Origin: JAOUEA01 sp963825685
Lineage (GTDB): Bacteria > Actinomycetota > UBA4738 > HRBIN12
DNA: 64,000 bases
NCBI GenBank assembly: GCA_963825685.1
Contig: CAWGUD010000021.1
Location: 217,278 to 281,277 of the forward strand
Reading direction: 5' to 3'
Shown here one piece after another: positions 43,813-53,747 of this stretch (position 1 is the stretch's first letter; the number at the start of each line of letters is the position of its first letter). A model generated the notes under the pieces. It made no database searches, was not told where the DNA came from, and was given only the letters and a program-made list of their open reading frames with translations. Position numbers and translations under genes: made by a program.

Positions 43813-46338
43813 CTACCCCGAGAAGTGCGCCTCGAGGTCGGGGGTCGCGCGCTGGCGGAGCGCCGCGGCGACGCGCTGGCGCTCCAGCATCTGCTCGAGC
43901 ATCTTCGCCGACTGCGGGATCGGGTGCTCCGCGAAGAACGCCCGGGCCTCGTCGACCTGGTCGGGCAGCGTGAGGTAGCGCACGCCCTCCGCCATGCGGA
44001 TCGTGAGCTGCGCCGGGAAGCGTTCCTCGGCCTCGCTCCACCGGGCGCGCAGCGTGTCCCAGGCCCGCTCGCCGAGGTCGCGGTTGATCAGCGAGTACGC
44101 GAAGACGAACGGCGCATCCTGGCTACGCACGTCGCCGGAGAACGTCGCCTCGAGCGTGCGGTCGAGCAACTCAGCGTCGCGGAAGAGCGGCAGGGCGAAC
44201 AGGTACCGGTACTGCTCCTGGGGCGTGGGCGACTCGCGGTAGGCGGTCCAGTACCGCTCGTAGTCGGCGGCGTCGCCGTTGGCCGCGACGACGTTCACGG
44301 CGGCGGCCGCCAGCGAGGCGTCGACGGGCTTGCCGGCGCGCGCCTCGGCCTCGAACTCGCGTGCGGCGGCCTCCGCGTTCGGATCGGCCCCCAACACGCC
44401 GAGGCCCTGCAGCAGCGCCCCCCGCAGGGCTCGGATGCGATCGGGTTCGTCGGCGTCGGCCTCCCAGCCGAGGCGGTCCATCGCGGGGGCCACGAGGTGG
44501 CGCACGAACGCGCGGAAGCGCTCCCGAGGCTCCCCCTCGAGGAACCGGTCGCACCAGCCGAGCCCCGTCAGCAGGATCTGCCAGACGGCGAGGTCGTCCT
44601 CGTCGCCGTAGCGCGATGCGGCCAGGACGAACTCCGACGCCGGCGCGGCGCCCGAGGTGACGGCGGCCCAGTGGTCGTCGACCAGGCCGTAGCGTTCCAG
44701 GGGCGAGATCTCGGGGAGCCGTGCGGTCAGGCGTTCGAGCAGACCCCCCTCGTAGCGGACCCGGACGAAGCTGCTCGCCCCCGCGTTCGCGACCACGGCG
44801 GCGTCGGCCGCCTCGGCCGAGACAGTGCCGTCGGCCGGCACCAGCACCGACGACTCGTCGCCGTCGAGGGAGCGGACGCGCAGCGGCACGTCCCAGACGG
44901 CGTGGTCCGTGCCGCCATCGGCGAGGAAGCGGCGCTGGTCGAGTCGCACCCCGTCGGCGCTCGGCGAGGCGGTCACGAGCGGGTACCCGCCCTGCCAGAT
45001 CCACTGGTCCATGATGCGGCGCACGGGCTCGCCGCTCGCTTCCTCGATCGCGTGCCAGAGGTCGTGGGTCTCGGTGTTCCCGTAGGCGTGGCGAGCCAGG
45101 TACAGCCTGATGCCCTCGCGGAACCGGTCGGCCCCGAGGTACTGCTCGAGCATGCGCAGGATCGCCGCGCCCTTCTGGTACGTGAGCACGTCGAACATGC
45201 CGGACGCGTCGTCGGGCGAGTGCACCGGGTACTCGATCGCCCGGGTCGAGCGCAGCGCGTCGACCTCCTTGGCGGCGGTCGCGCCACGGGCGAACGTGTT
45301 CCACTGCTCCCAGTCGGGACGCCACGCGTCGACCGTGATGAGCGCCATGAAGGTGGCGAACGCCTCGTTCAGCCAGATGCCGTTCCACCACCGCATCGTC
45401 ACGAGGTTGCCGAACCACTGGTGCGCGAGCTCGTGCGCCACGACGTCGGCGATGTTCTCGAGTTCGGGCTGGGTGGCGTGCTCGGGGTCGACGAGCAGCA
45501 ACGATTCTCGGTAGGTGATCAGGCCGGTGTTCTCCATCGCGCCCTGCGCGAAGTCGGGGAGCGCGACGAAGTCGACCTTCCGGTCGGGGTAGGGGATGCC
45601 GTAGTACTCGGTGAAGAAGCGCAGGGAGAACTCGCCGGCCTCGAGGGCGAACCGTGCGAGGTGCCCCTTGCCGGGCAGGTGCACGAGCCGCAGCGGCACG
45701 CCGTCGACGTCGATCGGATCGGTGATCTCGAGCCGCCCGACCACGAAGGCGACCAGGTAGGTCGACATCGACATCGTGTCGGCGAACCGCACCCGGACCC
45801 GGCCGTCGCCGTTGGGCGCCCGGTCGATCTCGGGGCCGTTGGAGAGCGCGGCGACACCCTCGGGCACGACGAGCGTCACGCCGAACACGGCCTTCAGATC
45901 GGGCTCGTCCCAGCAGGGGAACGCGCGCCGGGCGTCGGCGGCTTCGAACTGCGTCGTCGCGATCGTGTGCGTGCCGTCGTCGTCGGTGTAGGTCGACCGG
46001 TAGAAGCCGTGGAGCTGATCGTTCAGCTCGCCCCGGAAGGACATCCTCAGGAGCCAGGCCCCCGGTTCGACGGGCGCCGCGAGCGCGAGGGTCGCGCGCT
46101 GCAGCTCCTCGTCGTGCGCCACGTCGGTCACCGCGATCTCCGCGCCGACCTCGGTGCGCACCGTCGCGTGGTCGATCGCGAGGTCGAGCGCGTTCACGAC
46201 GATCTCGTCGACCCGCTCGTGCACGTCGATCTCGATCTCGACGGATCCCGAGAACGTCGCCGATCCGAGGTCGGGCTCGAGGACCAGGTCGTATCGGGTC
46301 GGGACGACGGTGCGCGGAAGCCGGTAGCGATCCTGCAT
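43813..46338 (-). CDS. pepN: Aminopeptidase N (M1 family metallopeptidase)
   Basis: An 841-aa zinc aminopeptidase. The exopeptidase motif is DFAQGAMENTGLITYRES. The zinc site is VVAHELAHQWFGNLVTMRWW followed 18 residues later by NEAFATF (HEXXH-x18-E). The N-terminal saddle domain and the long C-terminal ERAP1-like helical domain are complete. No signal peptide, so it is cytoplasmic. The ATG at 46338 begins MQDRYRLPRTVVPTRYDLVL. It releases N-terminal residues from peptides in protein turnover. The frame is intact. Confidence 0.95.
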   Translation of the reverse strand: MQDRYRLPRTVVPTRYDLVLEPDLGSATFSGSVEIEIDVHERVDEIVVNALDLAIDHATVRTEVGAEIAVTDVAHDEELQRATLALAAPVEPGAWLLRMSFRGELNDQLHGFYRSTYTDDDGTHTIATTQFEAADARRAFPCWDEPDLKAVFGVTLVVPEGVAALSNGPEIDRAPNGDGRVRVRFADTMSMSTYLVAFVVGRLEITDPIDVDGVPLRLVHLPGKGHLARFALEAGEFSLRFFTEYYGIPYPDRKVDFVALPDFAQGAMENTGLITYRESLLLVDPEHATQPELENIADVVAHELAHQWFGNLVTMRWWNGIWLNEAFATFMALITVDAWRPDWEQWNTFARGATAAKEVDALRSTRAIEYPVHSPDDASGMFDVLTYQKGAAILRMLEQYLGADRFREGIRLYLARHAYGNTETHDLWHAIEEASGEPVRRIMDQWIWQGGYPLVTASPSADGVRLDQRRFLADGGTDHAVWDVPLRVRSLDGDESSVLVPADGTVSAEAADAAVVANAGASSFVRVRYEGGLLERLTARLPEISPLERYGLVDDHWAAVTSGAAPASEFVLAASRYGDEDDLAVWQILLTGLGWCDRFLEGEPRERFRAFVRHLVAPAMDRLGWEADADEPDRIRALRGALLQGLGVLGADPNAEAAAREFEAEARAGKPVDASLAAAAVNVVAANGDAADYERYWTAYRESPTPQEQYRYLFALPLFRDAELLDRTLEATFSGDVRSQDAPFVFAYSLINRDLGERAWDTLRARWSEAEERFPAQLTIRMAEGVRYLTLPDQVDEARAFFAEHPIPQSAKMLEQMLERQRVAAALRQRATPDLEAHFSG

Positions 46339-46450
46339 GGCACCGGAGCCTATCGCGCCGCCGACGCTCCGTGTGCGGATGCGCTCAGGGGCATCGACCC
46401 GCGGGAGCGGAAGGCGTGAGACCCTGCGTGTAGGAGGTTCCCGACCCGGC

Positions 46451-47323
46451 ATGCGAACGTCACGACGCGGCGAGGAGGCCGACCACGCAGCGGTGGATCT
46501 CGGCGTCGTGGTCGACGACTCCCCGTCCGAGGACGAGCGCCGGGCCGATGCGCGGCGGCGGACGGGCACGCTCGCGGCCTTCGGCGTGGTCGCCGTGGTC
46601 ATCGCGATCGTGGTGATGGCCGGGAGCGGCGACACAGGGACGGACCGGCGACCCGCGAACACCACCGACGCCGACGCTCCCGACAGGTCGGCGCTGCAGC
46701 CGGGCACCTATCGCCTGCCCGGCCTCTCCGCACCCGTCTCGATCACCGTGCCGGCCGGGTGGTCGGCCGGTGACTCGATCTGGGGCCCGGCGGGCGAGGG
46801 CCTCGCGGCGATGTCCACCGGACGGCCGGGGGCCACGATCAGCATCGCGCTGCTCGACGTCGCGCAGCTGGATCCGTACGTGGCCCCGAAGGACAGGCCG
46901 CTCGGCCGCCCGGGCACGCCGGCGTGGTTCGGACGGTCCTTCGACGACTTCGCCTCCCGCGTGCAACCGCGGCTGCGCGATCGCGTCGTCGGTCACCGCC
47001 TCGATTGGCGGGCACCGCCGGTCCTCACGTGGCTCTTGACGTTCACCGACCGCGGACCGATCGGCGTGGCCGACGACGCGACGTACGACGGCCGGCGCGG
47101 CGCCCTGGTCTCGTTCGCGTTCCCCGGTCCGGCCCGGTCCGTGTTCGGGGTGCCGGGAGGCGGCGACGATCGCCTTGCGGCCCGGGAGTCACCTACACGT
47201 TCTGGGTGCCCTCGCGCCGACGGGTCGCCCGGGGACACGATCATGCTCGGGGTCGCACGCGAGCTCGGCGCGATGCCCACCACCGCCGAGTGGGACGTCG
47301 TGCGGACGCTCGAGATCGGGTGA
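46451..47323 (+). CDS. Membrane-anchored protein, unknown
   Basis: From the ATG at 46451 the protein has an acidic cytoplasmic start, one membrane helix near residues 40-60 (AAFGVVAVVIAIVVMAGSG) and an extracellular domain with TYRLPGLSAPVSITVPAGWS. Near the end the frame reads poorly between 47173 and 47213, while another frame gives GPGVTYTFWVPS. Two compensating base errors are likely there, after which DTIMLGVARELGAMPTTAEW resumes. About 290 aa. I recognise no family. GGAGG lies 13 bases upstream of the start. Confidence 0.6.
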   Translation: MRTSRRGEEADHAAVDLGVVVDDSPSEDERRADARRRTGTLAAFGVVAVVIAIVVMAGSGDTGTDRRPANTTDADAPDRSALQPGTYRLPGLSAPVSITVPAGWSAGDSIWGPAGEGLAAMSTGRPGATISIALLDVAQLDPYVAPKDRPLGRPGTPAWFGRSFDDFASRVQPRLRDRVVGHRLDWRAPPVLTWLLTFTDRGPIGVADDATYDGRRGALVSFAFPGPARSVFGVPGGGDDRLAARESPTRSGCPRADGSPGDTIMLGVARELGAMPTTAEWDVVRTLEIG

Positions 47324-47347
47324 CTCGGACCGCGGAACCCTGCGGCG

Positions 47348-48275
47348 TCAGTCGTTCACGTAGGTGAGCCAGTCCGCGTACTTCGGGTCGTCGCCCTTCG
47401 TGGCGGCGAAGAACGCGTCCTGCAGCGACTTCGTGACCGGCCCCCGATGCCCCGCCCCCACCGTGCGATCGTCGACCTCGCGGATCGGCGTGATCTCGGC
47501 TGCCGTGCCCGTGAAGAACACCTCGTCGGCCGTGTAGAGGTCGGTGCGCACCAGGTTCTGCTCGATCACCGGGAAGCCGAGGTCGCGGGCGATCGTCATG
47601 ACCGCGGCGCGGGTCACGCCGGCGAGACACCCGTGACCGGTGTGAGGCGTGACGATCGTGCCGCCGTTCACGGCGAAGATGTTCTCGCCCGAGCCCTCGG
47701 TGACGTAGCCGTCGTCGTTCAGCAGCACGGCCTCGTCGTAGCCCGACTTCGTGGCGTCGACCTTCGCGAGGATCGACCCGAGGTAGCCGCCCGTGGCCTT
47801 GGCCGCCGAGGGCAGCGAGTTCTGGTCATGGCGCTTCCACGAGCTGATCTTCACCCGCACGCCCTGCTCCAGGGCTTCCTCGCCGAGGTAGGCGCCCCAC
47901 GGCCACACCGCGATCGACACGTCGACGGGGTTCGCGAGCGGGCTCACGCCCATCTCGCCGTATCCGCGGAACGCGATCGGACGGATGTAGCACGACTGGA
48001 GCCCGTTCGCGCGGATCGTCTCCTTGACCGCGTCGACGAGCTCGGCCTTGGAGTACGGGATCTCCATGAAGTAGATCGACGGCCGAGGAGTACATGCGGT
48101 CGAGGTGCGCGTCGAGGTGCCACACGGCGGGTCCGCGCGCCGTCTCGTAGGCCCGGATGCCCTCGAAGACGCCGCTGCCGTAGTGCAGGGCGTGGCTGAG
48201 CACGTGCACCTTGGCCTCGTGCCAGGGAACGAGCTCGCCGTTCATCCAGATCGACTCGACCTCGGTGATCGGCAC
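47348..48275 (-). CDS. ilvE: Branched-chain amino acid aminotransferase (one frame break)
   Basis: Fold type IV PLP aminotransferase, last step of Ile/Leu/Val synthesis. GTG start with GAGGAGG six bases upstream. N-terminus ITEVESIWMNGELVPWHEAK, then HALHYGSGVFEGIRAYET and AHLDRMYSSA. After one extra base near 48081 it continues SIYFMEIPYSKAELVDAVKE, RPIAFRGYGEMGVSP, KISSWKRHDQNSLPSAAKAT (PLP lysine), EAVLLNDDGYVTEGSGENIF and TGTAAEITPIREVDDRTVG. Corrected length is about 308 aa, normal for IlvE. It is divergent from the DUF5709-like gene. Confidence 0.93.
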
Positions 48276-48392
48276 CGTCGAACCTCCTCGGGTCGTCCGC
48301 CGAGCGGAACGCGCAGGCGGTAGCCCCCAAGGATACCGATGGCGAGCGGCTGCCGCGACGCCGCCGGTCACGGGCCGCGGAGCGGAAGCGGG

Positions 48393-48398
48393 TAGTGT
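48393..48398 (+). promoter_or_regulatory. -10 element of a probably leaderless gene
   Basis: TAGTGT ends six bases before the ATG at 48405, so the transcript would begin at the start codon; no Shine-Dalgarno is present. Confidence 0.4.
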
Positions 48399-48404
48399 GC
48401 CGGT

Positions 48405-48788
48405 ATGCACGAGGAACAGCTGACGCCGAGCGAGGGGCCCTCGCCGACCGACGTCGACGCCGACGACGGCGAGGCGATGGAGGACCTGATCAGCGGCATG
48501 GACCGCTACGCCGGCGCCGAGGAGCACACCACCCTCGCCGAGCAGCACGACGGCGACACGATCGACGAGCGGAACCGCCGAGAGCAGCTCGCCGCGCGCC
48601 GCGAGGCGACCGGCGTCGACCTCGTGGACGAGGCCGACGACGGCGTCGACCGGGAGAAGGATCTCGTCGGTGACTCGGAGCGATCCGATGGTCCGGTCCC
48701 GGCCGAGCTGGCGGCGATGCACGTCGTCGACGACGCGCCCGGCGTCGTCGACCACCCCGACGACTACGTGGAGCCCGACACCCGGTAG
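48405..48788 (+). CDS. Acidic DUF5709-like protein
   Basis: The 127 residues are very acidic and lack hydrophobic segments, so the protein is probably largely unstructured. The order 'AEQHDGDTIDERNRREQL', then 'EKDLVGDS' and 'PAELAAMHVVDD' resembles the DUF5709 family of actinobacteria (E-Q-x-G-E-T-L-D-x-R near the middle, A-M-H-V near the end). No function is known. Its last 25 bases overlap the convergent methyltransferase gene. Confidence 0.65.
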   Translation: MHEEQLTPSEGPSPTDVDADDGEAMEDLISGMDRYAGAEEHTTLAEQHDGDTIDERNRREQLAARREATGVDLVDEADDGVDREKDLVGDSERSDGPVPAELAAMHVVDDAPGVVDHPDDYVEPDTR

Positions 48789-49548
48789 CGGTGCCAACGC
48801 ATGGGCGCCTCGGGGTCGAGGGGCGCATCCCAGTCGTCGAAACGCTCGGCCGCCCACGAGCGCACGCTCGCGACCGCACGCTGCAGATCCTCGTCGCGCA
48901 CCCGCCACGTCCACGAGTAGGTGCGAGCGAGCGCCTCATCGAAGAACGTCGAGAGCGAGCTCCCGAAGTGGCCGGGCGCCTCGATCACGCCGAGCGGCTG
49001 CGCTCCGGCGTTCGTGAACTCCGATCGAGCGCCTCGGGCTCCCGATCACGGGCCAGCCCGACCGGCTCGGCGTCGCGGCCGATCTCGCTGATCATGCGAT
49101 CCATCACCTCGCGCCAGCGGCCCGCGAACCCCCCCGGCTCGATCGCGATCACGCCACCGGGCCCGGTGACCCGGCAGAGCTCGGCGACGGCGTCCCTCCA
49201 GGCGGGGATCAGGTGCAGCACCCACCGGGCGTACGCGCCGCCGAACGCCGCGTCACGGAACGGGAGCCGGGTCGCATCCGCCTCGGGCGAGGCCCACGCC
49301 TGCGCTCTTGTCGCGCAGCCGCGCCATCATCTCCCCGGAGAGGTCGACGCCCGACGACCCGAAGCGCCACGTGCGGAGAGCGGCACGGCCAGGGCGCCGG
49401 TACCCACGCCGATCTCGAGCACCGGACCGTCGCCGGATGCGACGTCGCGCTCCAGCAGGTCGACGACGCCGCGGAGCGTCTCCTCGTCGGTGACGCGGGT
49501 GGCGTCGTAGAACGAGGCGGCTCGGTCGAACGAGACCGAGTCGCTCAT
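48764..49548 (-). CDS. SAM-dependent methyltransferase (three frame breaks)
   Basis: The pieces in order are SFDRAASFYDATRVTDEETL and the SAM-binding motif I GPVLEIGVGTGALAVPL; then GVDLSGEMMARLRDKS; then DATRLPFRDAAFGGAYARWV (motif for post-I), VLHLIPAWRDAVAELCRVTG and GGVIAIEPGGFAGRWREVMD; then VIEAPGHFGSSLSTFFDEAL to the end. Frame breaks fall near 49360, 49290 and 49022. The parts together give one class I methyltransferase of about 260 aa. The substrate is unknown. Its ATG overlaps the stop of the Rieske-less oxygenase-like gene (ATGA). Confidence 0.7.
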
Positions 49549-50501
49549 GCGCCGTGCAGCAGTTCCCGACGCGGGTACGCGGTGGACGACGGCTGCTCGG
49601 GTCGCTCGGGCACATCGCCGCGCAGGTAGCCGTCGGCGATCATGCGCACCTGCATGTAGACGCCGCCCTCCCACACGGTCGACATCGGTCCCGCCCGGTG
49701 CCCGCGCGAGGCCGCCGCGCGCTGCAGCGACTCGCACGCGGCCCAGTCCTCACGGTTCGTGACGTCCCAGAAGTCGACCGCGTACGCCGGGTCGAAGCCC
49801 TCGAGCTCGAGCGCCTCGGGCGGGAACAGCCACTCGCACTCCACGAAGCTCCGGTCGGGTGCGATCGGCTCGATGCGGTGCGTCAGCACGTAGTCGGGGT
49901 GCGGGCTGATCAGCAGGTTCGGGAAGATGCCGAAGTAGCCCACCTCGCGCAGCTGGTGGTCGCGCAGCCCCCGGATCGGCACCCCGCCCGATCGCCCGTC
50001 GAGCGACATCGTCTCCACGCCGTCGTAGAGGTCCATCGGCCCCGCGACGTAGAGCCCCTGGATGTCGATCGAGTAGCCGCTGTCGGGCGGGGTCACCGTG
50101 CAGAGCTCGGGGTGGATCTCGGAGCAGTGGTAGCACTCCTGGTAGTTCTCGTGGATCAGCTTCCAGTTCGTCGCGATCTCGTAGGAGTGGCGAGCCGCCA
50201 CCACGAGCCGCTCGGGCTCCCAGGGCGCGAGGTGGTCCCAGAGGTTCCCGAACTGCTCCTCGTCGCCGATGCCGTCGGGGTCACGGCGCGCGAACACCCA
50301 TCCGCCGCGCTCGATCTGCCCGGCCGCGCGACGGTGCGTGCCGGCCCGCCCGAGGCAGACCCACGACCGGTCGAAGAACCGTTCGCGCTCCCACGCGAGC
50401 ACGTCCGGCGACGTGTAGGCCTCGCCCGGGAGCCCGTACGAGAGCCCGAACGGGCTGACGCACCGCTGCAACGCATCTCGGTCGATCGGCGCCACGCTCA
50501 C
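49545..50501 (-). CDS. Ring-hydroxylating oxygenase alpha-subunit-like protein lacking the Rieske cluster
   Basis: The 318 residues from the GTG at 50501 resemble the alpha subunit of Rieske non-haem iron oxygenases. The mononuclear iron site is present: NWKLIHENYQECYHCSEIHP gives two His five residues apart, and NREDWAACESLQRAA gives the late Asp. The N-terminal segment (AWERERFFDRSWVCLGRAG) runs almost directly into the post-Rieske part (GGWVFARRDPDG...). The CxH...CxxH ligands and some 75 residues around them are absent, in frame. Without the [2Fe-2S] centre normal electron transfer is impossible. Confidence 0.75.
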   Translation of the reverse strand: MSVAPIDRDALQRCVSPFGLSYGLPGEAYTSPDVLAWERERFFDRSWVCLGRAGTHRRAAGQIERGGWVFARRDPDGIGDEEQFGNLWDHLAPWEPERLVVAARHSYEIATNWKLIHENYQECYHCSEIHPELCTVTPPDSGYSIDIQGLYVAGPMDLYDGVETMSLDGRSGGVPIRGLRDHQLREVGYFGIFPNLLISPHPDYVLTHRIEPIAPDRSFVECEWLFPPEALELEGFDPAYAVDFWDVTNREDWAACESLQRAAASRGHRAGPMSTVWEGGVYMQVRMIADGYLRGDVPERPEQPSSTAYPRRELLHGA

Positions 50502-50547
50502 GTGGTCAGCATCCCTGGCGGATCGAGGCCGCGGCAAGTCCCGCCGG

Positions 50548-51090
50548 TCAATTCATGGACGGGTCGCGCGGCATCAGGCGCAGCATGTCGTAGCCGCGCC
50601 CGAGCCGGCGCAGCACGTCCTCCCACAGGCGACCCGGGTCGTCGTGGAAGACGTCGTCGGGCAGCGCGGGCGCGGTCACCCAGCTCTCCTCCTCCAGCTC
50701 CGATTCGAGCTGGCCGGGACCCCACCCCGCGTAGCCCGCGTACACGCGCGCACGGCGGATCGCCTCGCCGATGTCGTCGCCGGACTCCGGCGGCAGGAAA
50801 CCGATCGACCCCACCGCCAGCAGCTCCGCCCTCGAAGGATCGAGGAAGTCGGCGAGCACGACGATCGATGCGGGCTCGACGGGCCCCCCGTCGAACAGCG
50901 GCTCCTCGGGGTCGACCAGGTCGCCGAGCGGCGGCACCGCCTCGCGGACCGGCACCCCGAGCGACTGGTTCAGCACGACGCCGACCGCCCCGTCGTCGTC
51001 GTGGTGTCCGATCAACACGACCGTGCGACGGAAGTTGGGGTCGAAGAGGTTCGAGTTCGAGATCAGCAGGTGGCCGGTGAGGGATTCCAC
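50548..51090 (-). CDS. yqgE: YqgE/AlgH family protein (unit 1, intact)
   Basis: The 180-aa protein opens SLTGHLLISNSNLFDPNFRR and carries TVVLIGHHDDDGAVGVVLNQ, PLFDGGPVEPASIVVLADF and YAGYAGWGPGQLESELEEES, the defining YqgE (UPF0301) motifs. Function is unclear in bacteria; AlgH in Pseudomonas was reported as a regulator. The GTG start is 7 bases after the kinase stop. The gene is the last of three in unit 1 and has a second, frame-broken copy at 53199. Confidence 0.9.
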   Translation of the reverse strand: MESLTGHLLISNSNLFDPNFRRTVVLIGHHDDDGAVGVVLNQSLGVPVREAVPPLGDLVDPEEPLFDGGPVEPASIVVLADFLDPSRAELLAVGSIGFLPPESGDDIGEAIRRARVYAGYAGWGPGQLESELEEESWVTAPALPDDVFHDDPGRLWEDVLRRLGRGYDMLRLMPRDPSMN

Positions 51091-51097
51091 CCCTGCA

Positions 51098-51959
51098 TCA
51101 TGGCGCGTCGAGCAGCCATGTGGCTGCCTCGATGTGCTCGCGCATCGGGCCGTCGTCGTCGAAGCCCCACGAGACCGTGTGTGCCATCGACCACAACCGC
51201 GCCCGCTCCCGGTCGAGCCCGAGCTCCGCGGTGACCCGGTCGAGTCGTCGCAGCACCGCCTGCCGGCTGTGCCCGAGCTCCCGGCCCCGCACGATCGAGG
51301 CGACCCCGAACTCGCGCTCCCCGGCCAGGGGCTTCGGGTCGATCAGGAGCCACGGCTCCCGCTCGGCCGCGAGCACGTTGTCGGCGTGCAGGTCCTGGTT
51401 CACGAGCACCTGCTCGCCCTGGGTCGGCGCGAGCGACTCGAACGCCTCGGTCGCGGCGTCGATCAGCCGCTCGCTCGACGGTGCGTCCCGTGCGCTCCCA
51501 GTGCTCGCGCATCTCGACGGCGAGGTCGGCCACCTCGTCGGCGAGCGGACGGAACGGCTCACCGGCCGGGATCCAGAGACGCGGGAGCAGCCCGATCACC
51601 ACGTCGAGCGCGGCCTCCGGCTCTTCGCGGGTGAGCGGCGTGCCCGGCACGCACCGCTCGAGCAGCATGGCCCAGCACATCGGATCCTCGTCGAGCAGGA
51701 AGACCGCCCCGCTCCCGTCGAGCCGACGGAGCGCCTCGGCTTCGAACTCCCCCTCACGGTCGGGGATGCCGATCTTGAGCACGACCGAACGACCGTCCCG
51801 CTCGGCGGGCATCGTCAGCGAGGCCACGCTGTTCGTCCACGGCTCCCCGAGCGTCAGCGACCAGCGCTCCGCACACGCGTCGACGATCGAGGGAAGCTCG
51901 TCGAGCCACGCTGCGAATCGAGGATCGCCCCGCCAGACCTCCAGGTGCTCGTAAGCCAC
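51098..51959 (-). CDS. Aminoglycoside/hydroxyurea-resistance kinase-like (APH fold), unit 1; one frame break
   Basis: An APH-like small-molecule kinase closest to the APH(6)/hydroxyurea kinase group (PF04655). It has WSLTLGEPWTNSVASLTMPA, SVVLKIGIPDREGEFEAEAL (P-loop-like lysine), the catalytic VNQDLHADNVLAAEREPWLL with D, H and N, and IDPKPLAGEREFGVASIV for the metal-binding Asp. Corrected length is about 286 aa. One extra base near 51478 breaks the frame at TVE/ERLID. The GTG start lies 17 bases after the gcvT-like stop. The natural substrate is unknown. Confidence 0.8.
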
Positions 51960-51976
51960 GCGGGAAAGCGTACGGC

Positions 51977-53156
51977 TCAGCTCTTCGCGGGGATCTCCTT
52001 CTTGGGGTCGAGGAACGGCAGCGGGGTCACCGTGGCCGTCATCGGGCCGTCGGGCGAGGCGATCTCGATGCGCGTGCCCTCGGCGGCCGTGTCGGCCGGC
52101 ACCCACGCGAAGCCCATGTTGAACTCGAGCCGCGGTGAGTACGAGGCGCTCACGAGCCGGCCGATCTTCTCGTCGCCGTCGACGACCGGCCAGAAGTCCT
52201 CGAGCCACATGCCGAGGGGATCGCCGTCGATCGTCACGCCGACGAGCTTCTGCCGCACGCCGTCGGCGCTTGATCTTCTCGAGCGCCGTCCGCGAGACGA
52301 ACTCGTTGTCGTTGTCGAGCTCGACGAGCCGCTCGAGGCCGGTGATCTCGAACGGGTTGTTCGTGATGTCCATGTCGTTGCCGTAGTTGAAGATGCCGGC
52401 TTCCATGCGTCGCTGGTCGCTCGGGGCGATCGCGCGCAGCTCGAACTCCTCGCCGGCGGCCATGATCGCGTCCCACAGGTCGAGGGCGCGCGACGAGTCG
52501 CGCAGGTACACCTCGTAGCCGAGCTCCGCGCTCCAGCCCGTGCGCGAGACGACCACCGGGATGCCGTCGAGCTCGGTCTGCTTGTGCCAGTAGTACTTCT
52601 GGTCGGCCACGTCGTCGCCGAAGAGCGTGCGGATCAGCGGCTTCGACAGCGGGCCCTGGATCTGCAGCGGCGACACGTCGGGCTCGCGGATCTCGACGTC
52701 CATGTTCGCGAACGCCTGCACGCCGAGCGCGTACAGCAGCGCGTCGCTGTCGGCGAGCGAGAGCCAGAAGTGGTCCTCGGCGAGCTTCAGCAGGATCGGG
52801 TCGTTCACGATGCCGCCGTCGGGCGCGCAGATCAGCACGTACTTGCACTGCTCGGGCTGGGTCTGCGAGAGGTCGCGCGGCGTGAGCAGCTGCGTGAACC
52901 GCGCGGCGTCGGGGCCGGTGATCTCGACCTGGCGCTCGACCGCGACGTCCCAGAGCGTCACCTTCTCGACGAGGTGCCAGTACTCCTTGATGTCGTCGTC
53001 GTACAGCGTCGGGATCAGCATGTGGTTGTACAGGTCCCAGCTGGTGCAGCCGGCTTCCACGGTGCGCTGGAAGTAGGGCGACTTCTTGTACCAGCTCGCG
53101 AAGTAGAACGGGAACGACGAGTTCTGCTCGACCATCAGGTCGATCGGCGATGTCAC
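51977..53156 (-). CDS. GcvT-family (DmdA-like) tetrahydrofolate-dependent demethylase, unit 1; one frame break
   Basis: Nearly identical to the intact copy at 54628-55785. The GTG start gives TSPIDLMVEQNSSFPFYFAS; the first six residues arise from the duplication junction. One extra base near 52268 (AAGCGCCGACGG) breaks the frame between ALEKI and DGVRQKLVGV. Corrected length is about 392 aa. See the second copy for family evidence. Whether both copies are expressed cannot be told; the frame break may be a sequencing error. Confidence 0.8.
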
Positions 53157-53198
53157 GTGGTCAGCATCCTAGCGGACCGGACCGCGGCAAGTTGCAGG

Positions 53199-53740
53199 TC
53201 AATTCATGGAAGGGTCGCGAGGCATGAGGCGCAGCATGTCGTAGCCGCGTCCGAGCCGGCGCAGCACGTCCTCCCACAGGCGCGCCGGATCGTCGTGGAA
53301 GACGTCGTCGGCAGCGCAGGCGCGGTCACCCAACTCTCCTCCTCGAGCTCGACCTCGAGCTGGCCAGGACCCCATCCAGCGTAGCCGGCGTACACGCGCG
53401 CACGGCGGATCGCCTCGCCGATGTCGTCGCCGGACTCCGGCGGCAGGAAGCCGATCGACCCCATCGCCAGCAGCTCAGCCCTCGAAGGATCGACGAAGTC
53501 GGCGAGCACGACGATCGATGCGGGCTCGACGGGGCCGCCGTCGAACAGCGGCTCCTCGGGGTCGACCAGGTCGCCGAGCGGCGGCACCGCCTCGCGGACC
53601 GGCACGCCGAGCGACTGGTTCAGCACGACGCCGACGGCTCCGTCGTCGTCGTGGTGGCCGATCAAGACGACGGTGCGACGGAAGTTCGGGTCGAAGAGGT
53701 TCGAGTTCGAGATCAGCAGGTGGCCGGTGAGGGATTCCAC
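53199..53740 (-). CDS. yqgE: YqgE/AlgH family protein (unit 2, one frame break)
   Basis: Second copy of the YqgE gene. The first 145 or so residues agree with unit 1, with few substitutions (ADFVDPSRAELLAMGSIGFL). One G is missing near 53312 relative to unit 1, which scrambles the last 35 residues. This is the only clear base loss among the frame breaks in the window. The restored protein would be 180 aa. The gap after it is the duplicated intergenic region. Confidence 0.8.
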
Positions 53741-53747
53741 CCCTCCA

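Noticed and set aside
43825..46419. An 864-codon plus-strand frame opposite pepN
   Set aside because: Pure antisense shadow of a complete, motif-confirmed aminopeptidase N gene.
49545..50501. The oxygenase-like gene as a normal full-length Rieske alpha subunit with a frame break
   Set aside because: The frame is open throughout and no CxH or CxxH cluster appears in any frame of the interval, so the domain is absent, not shifted.
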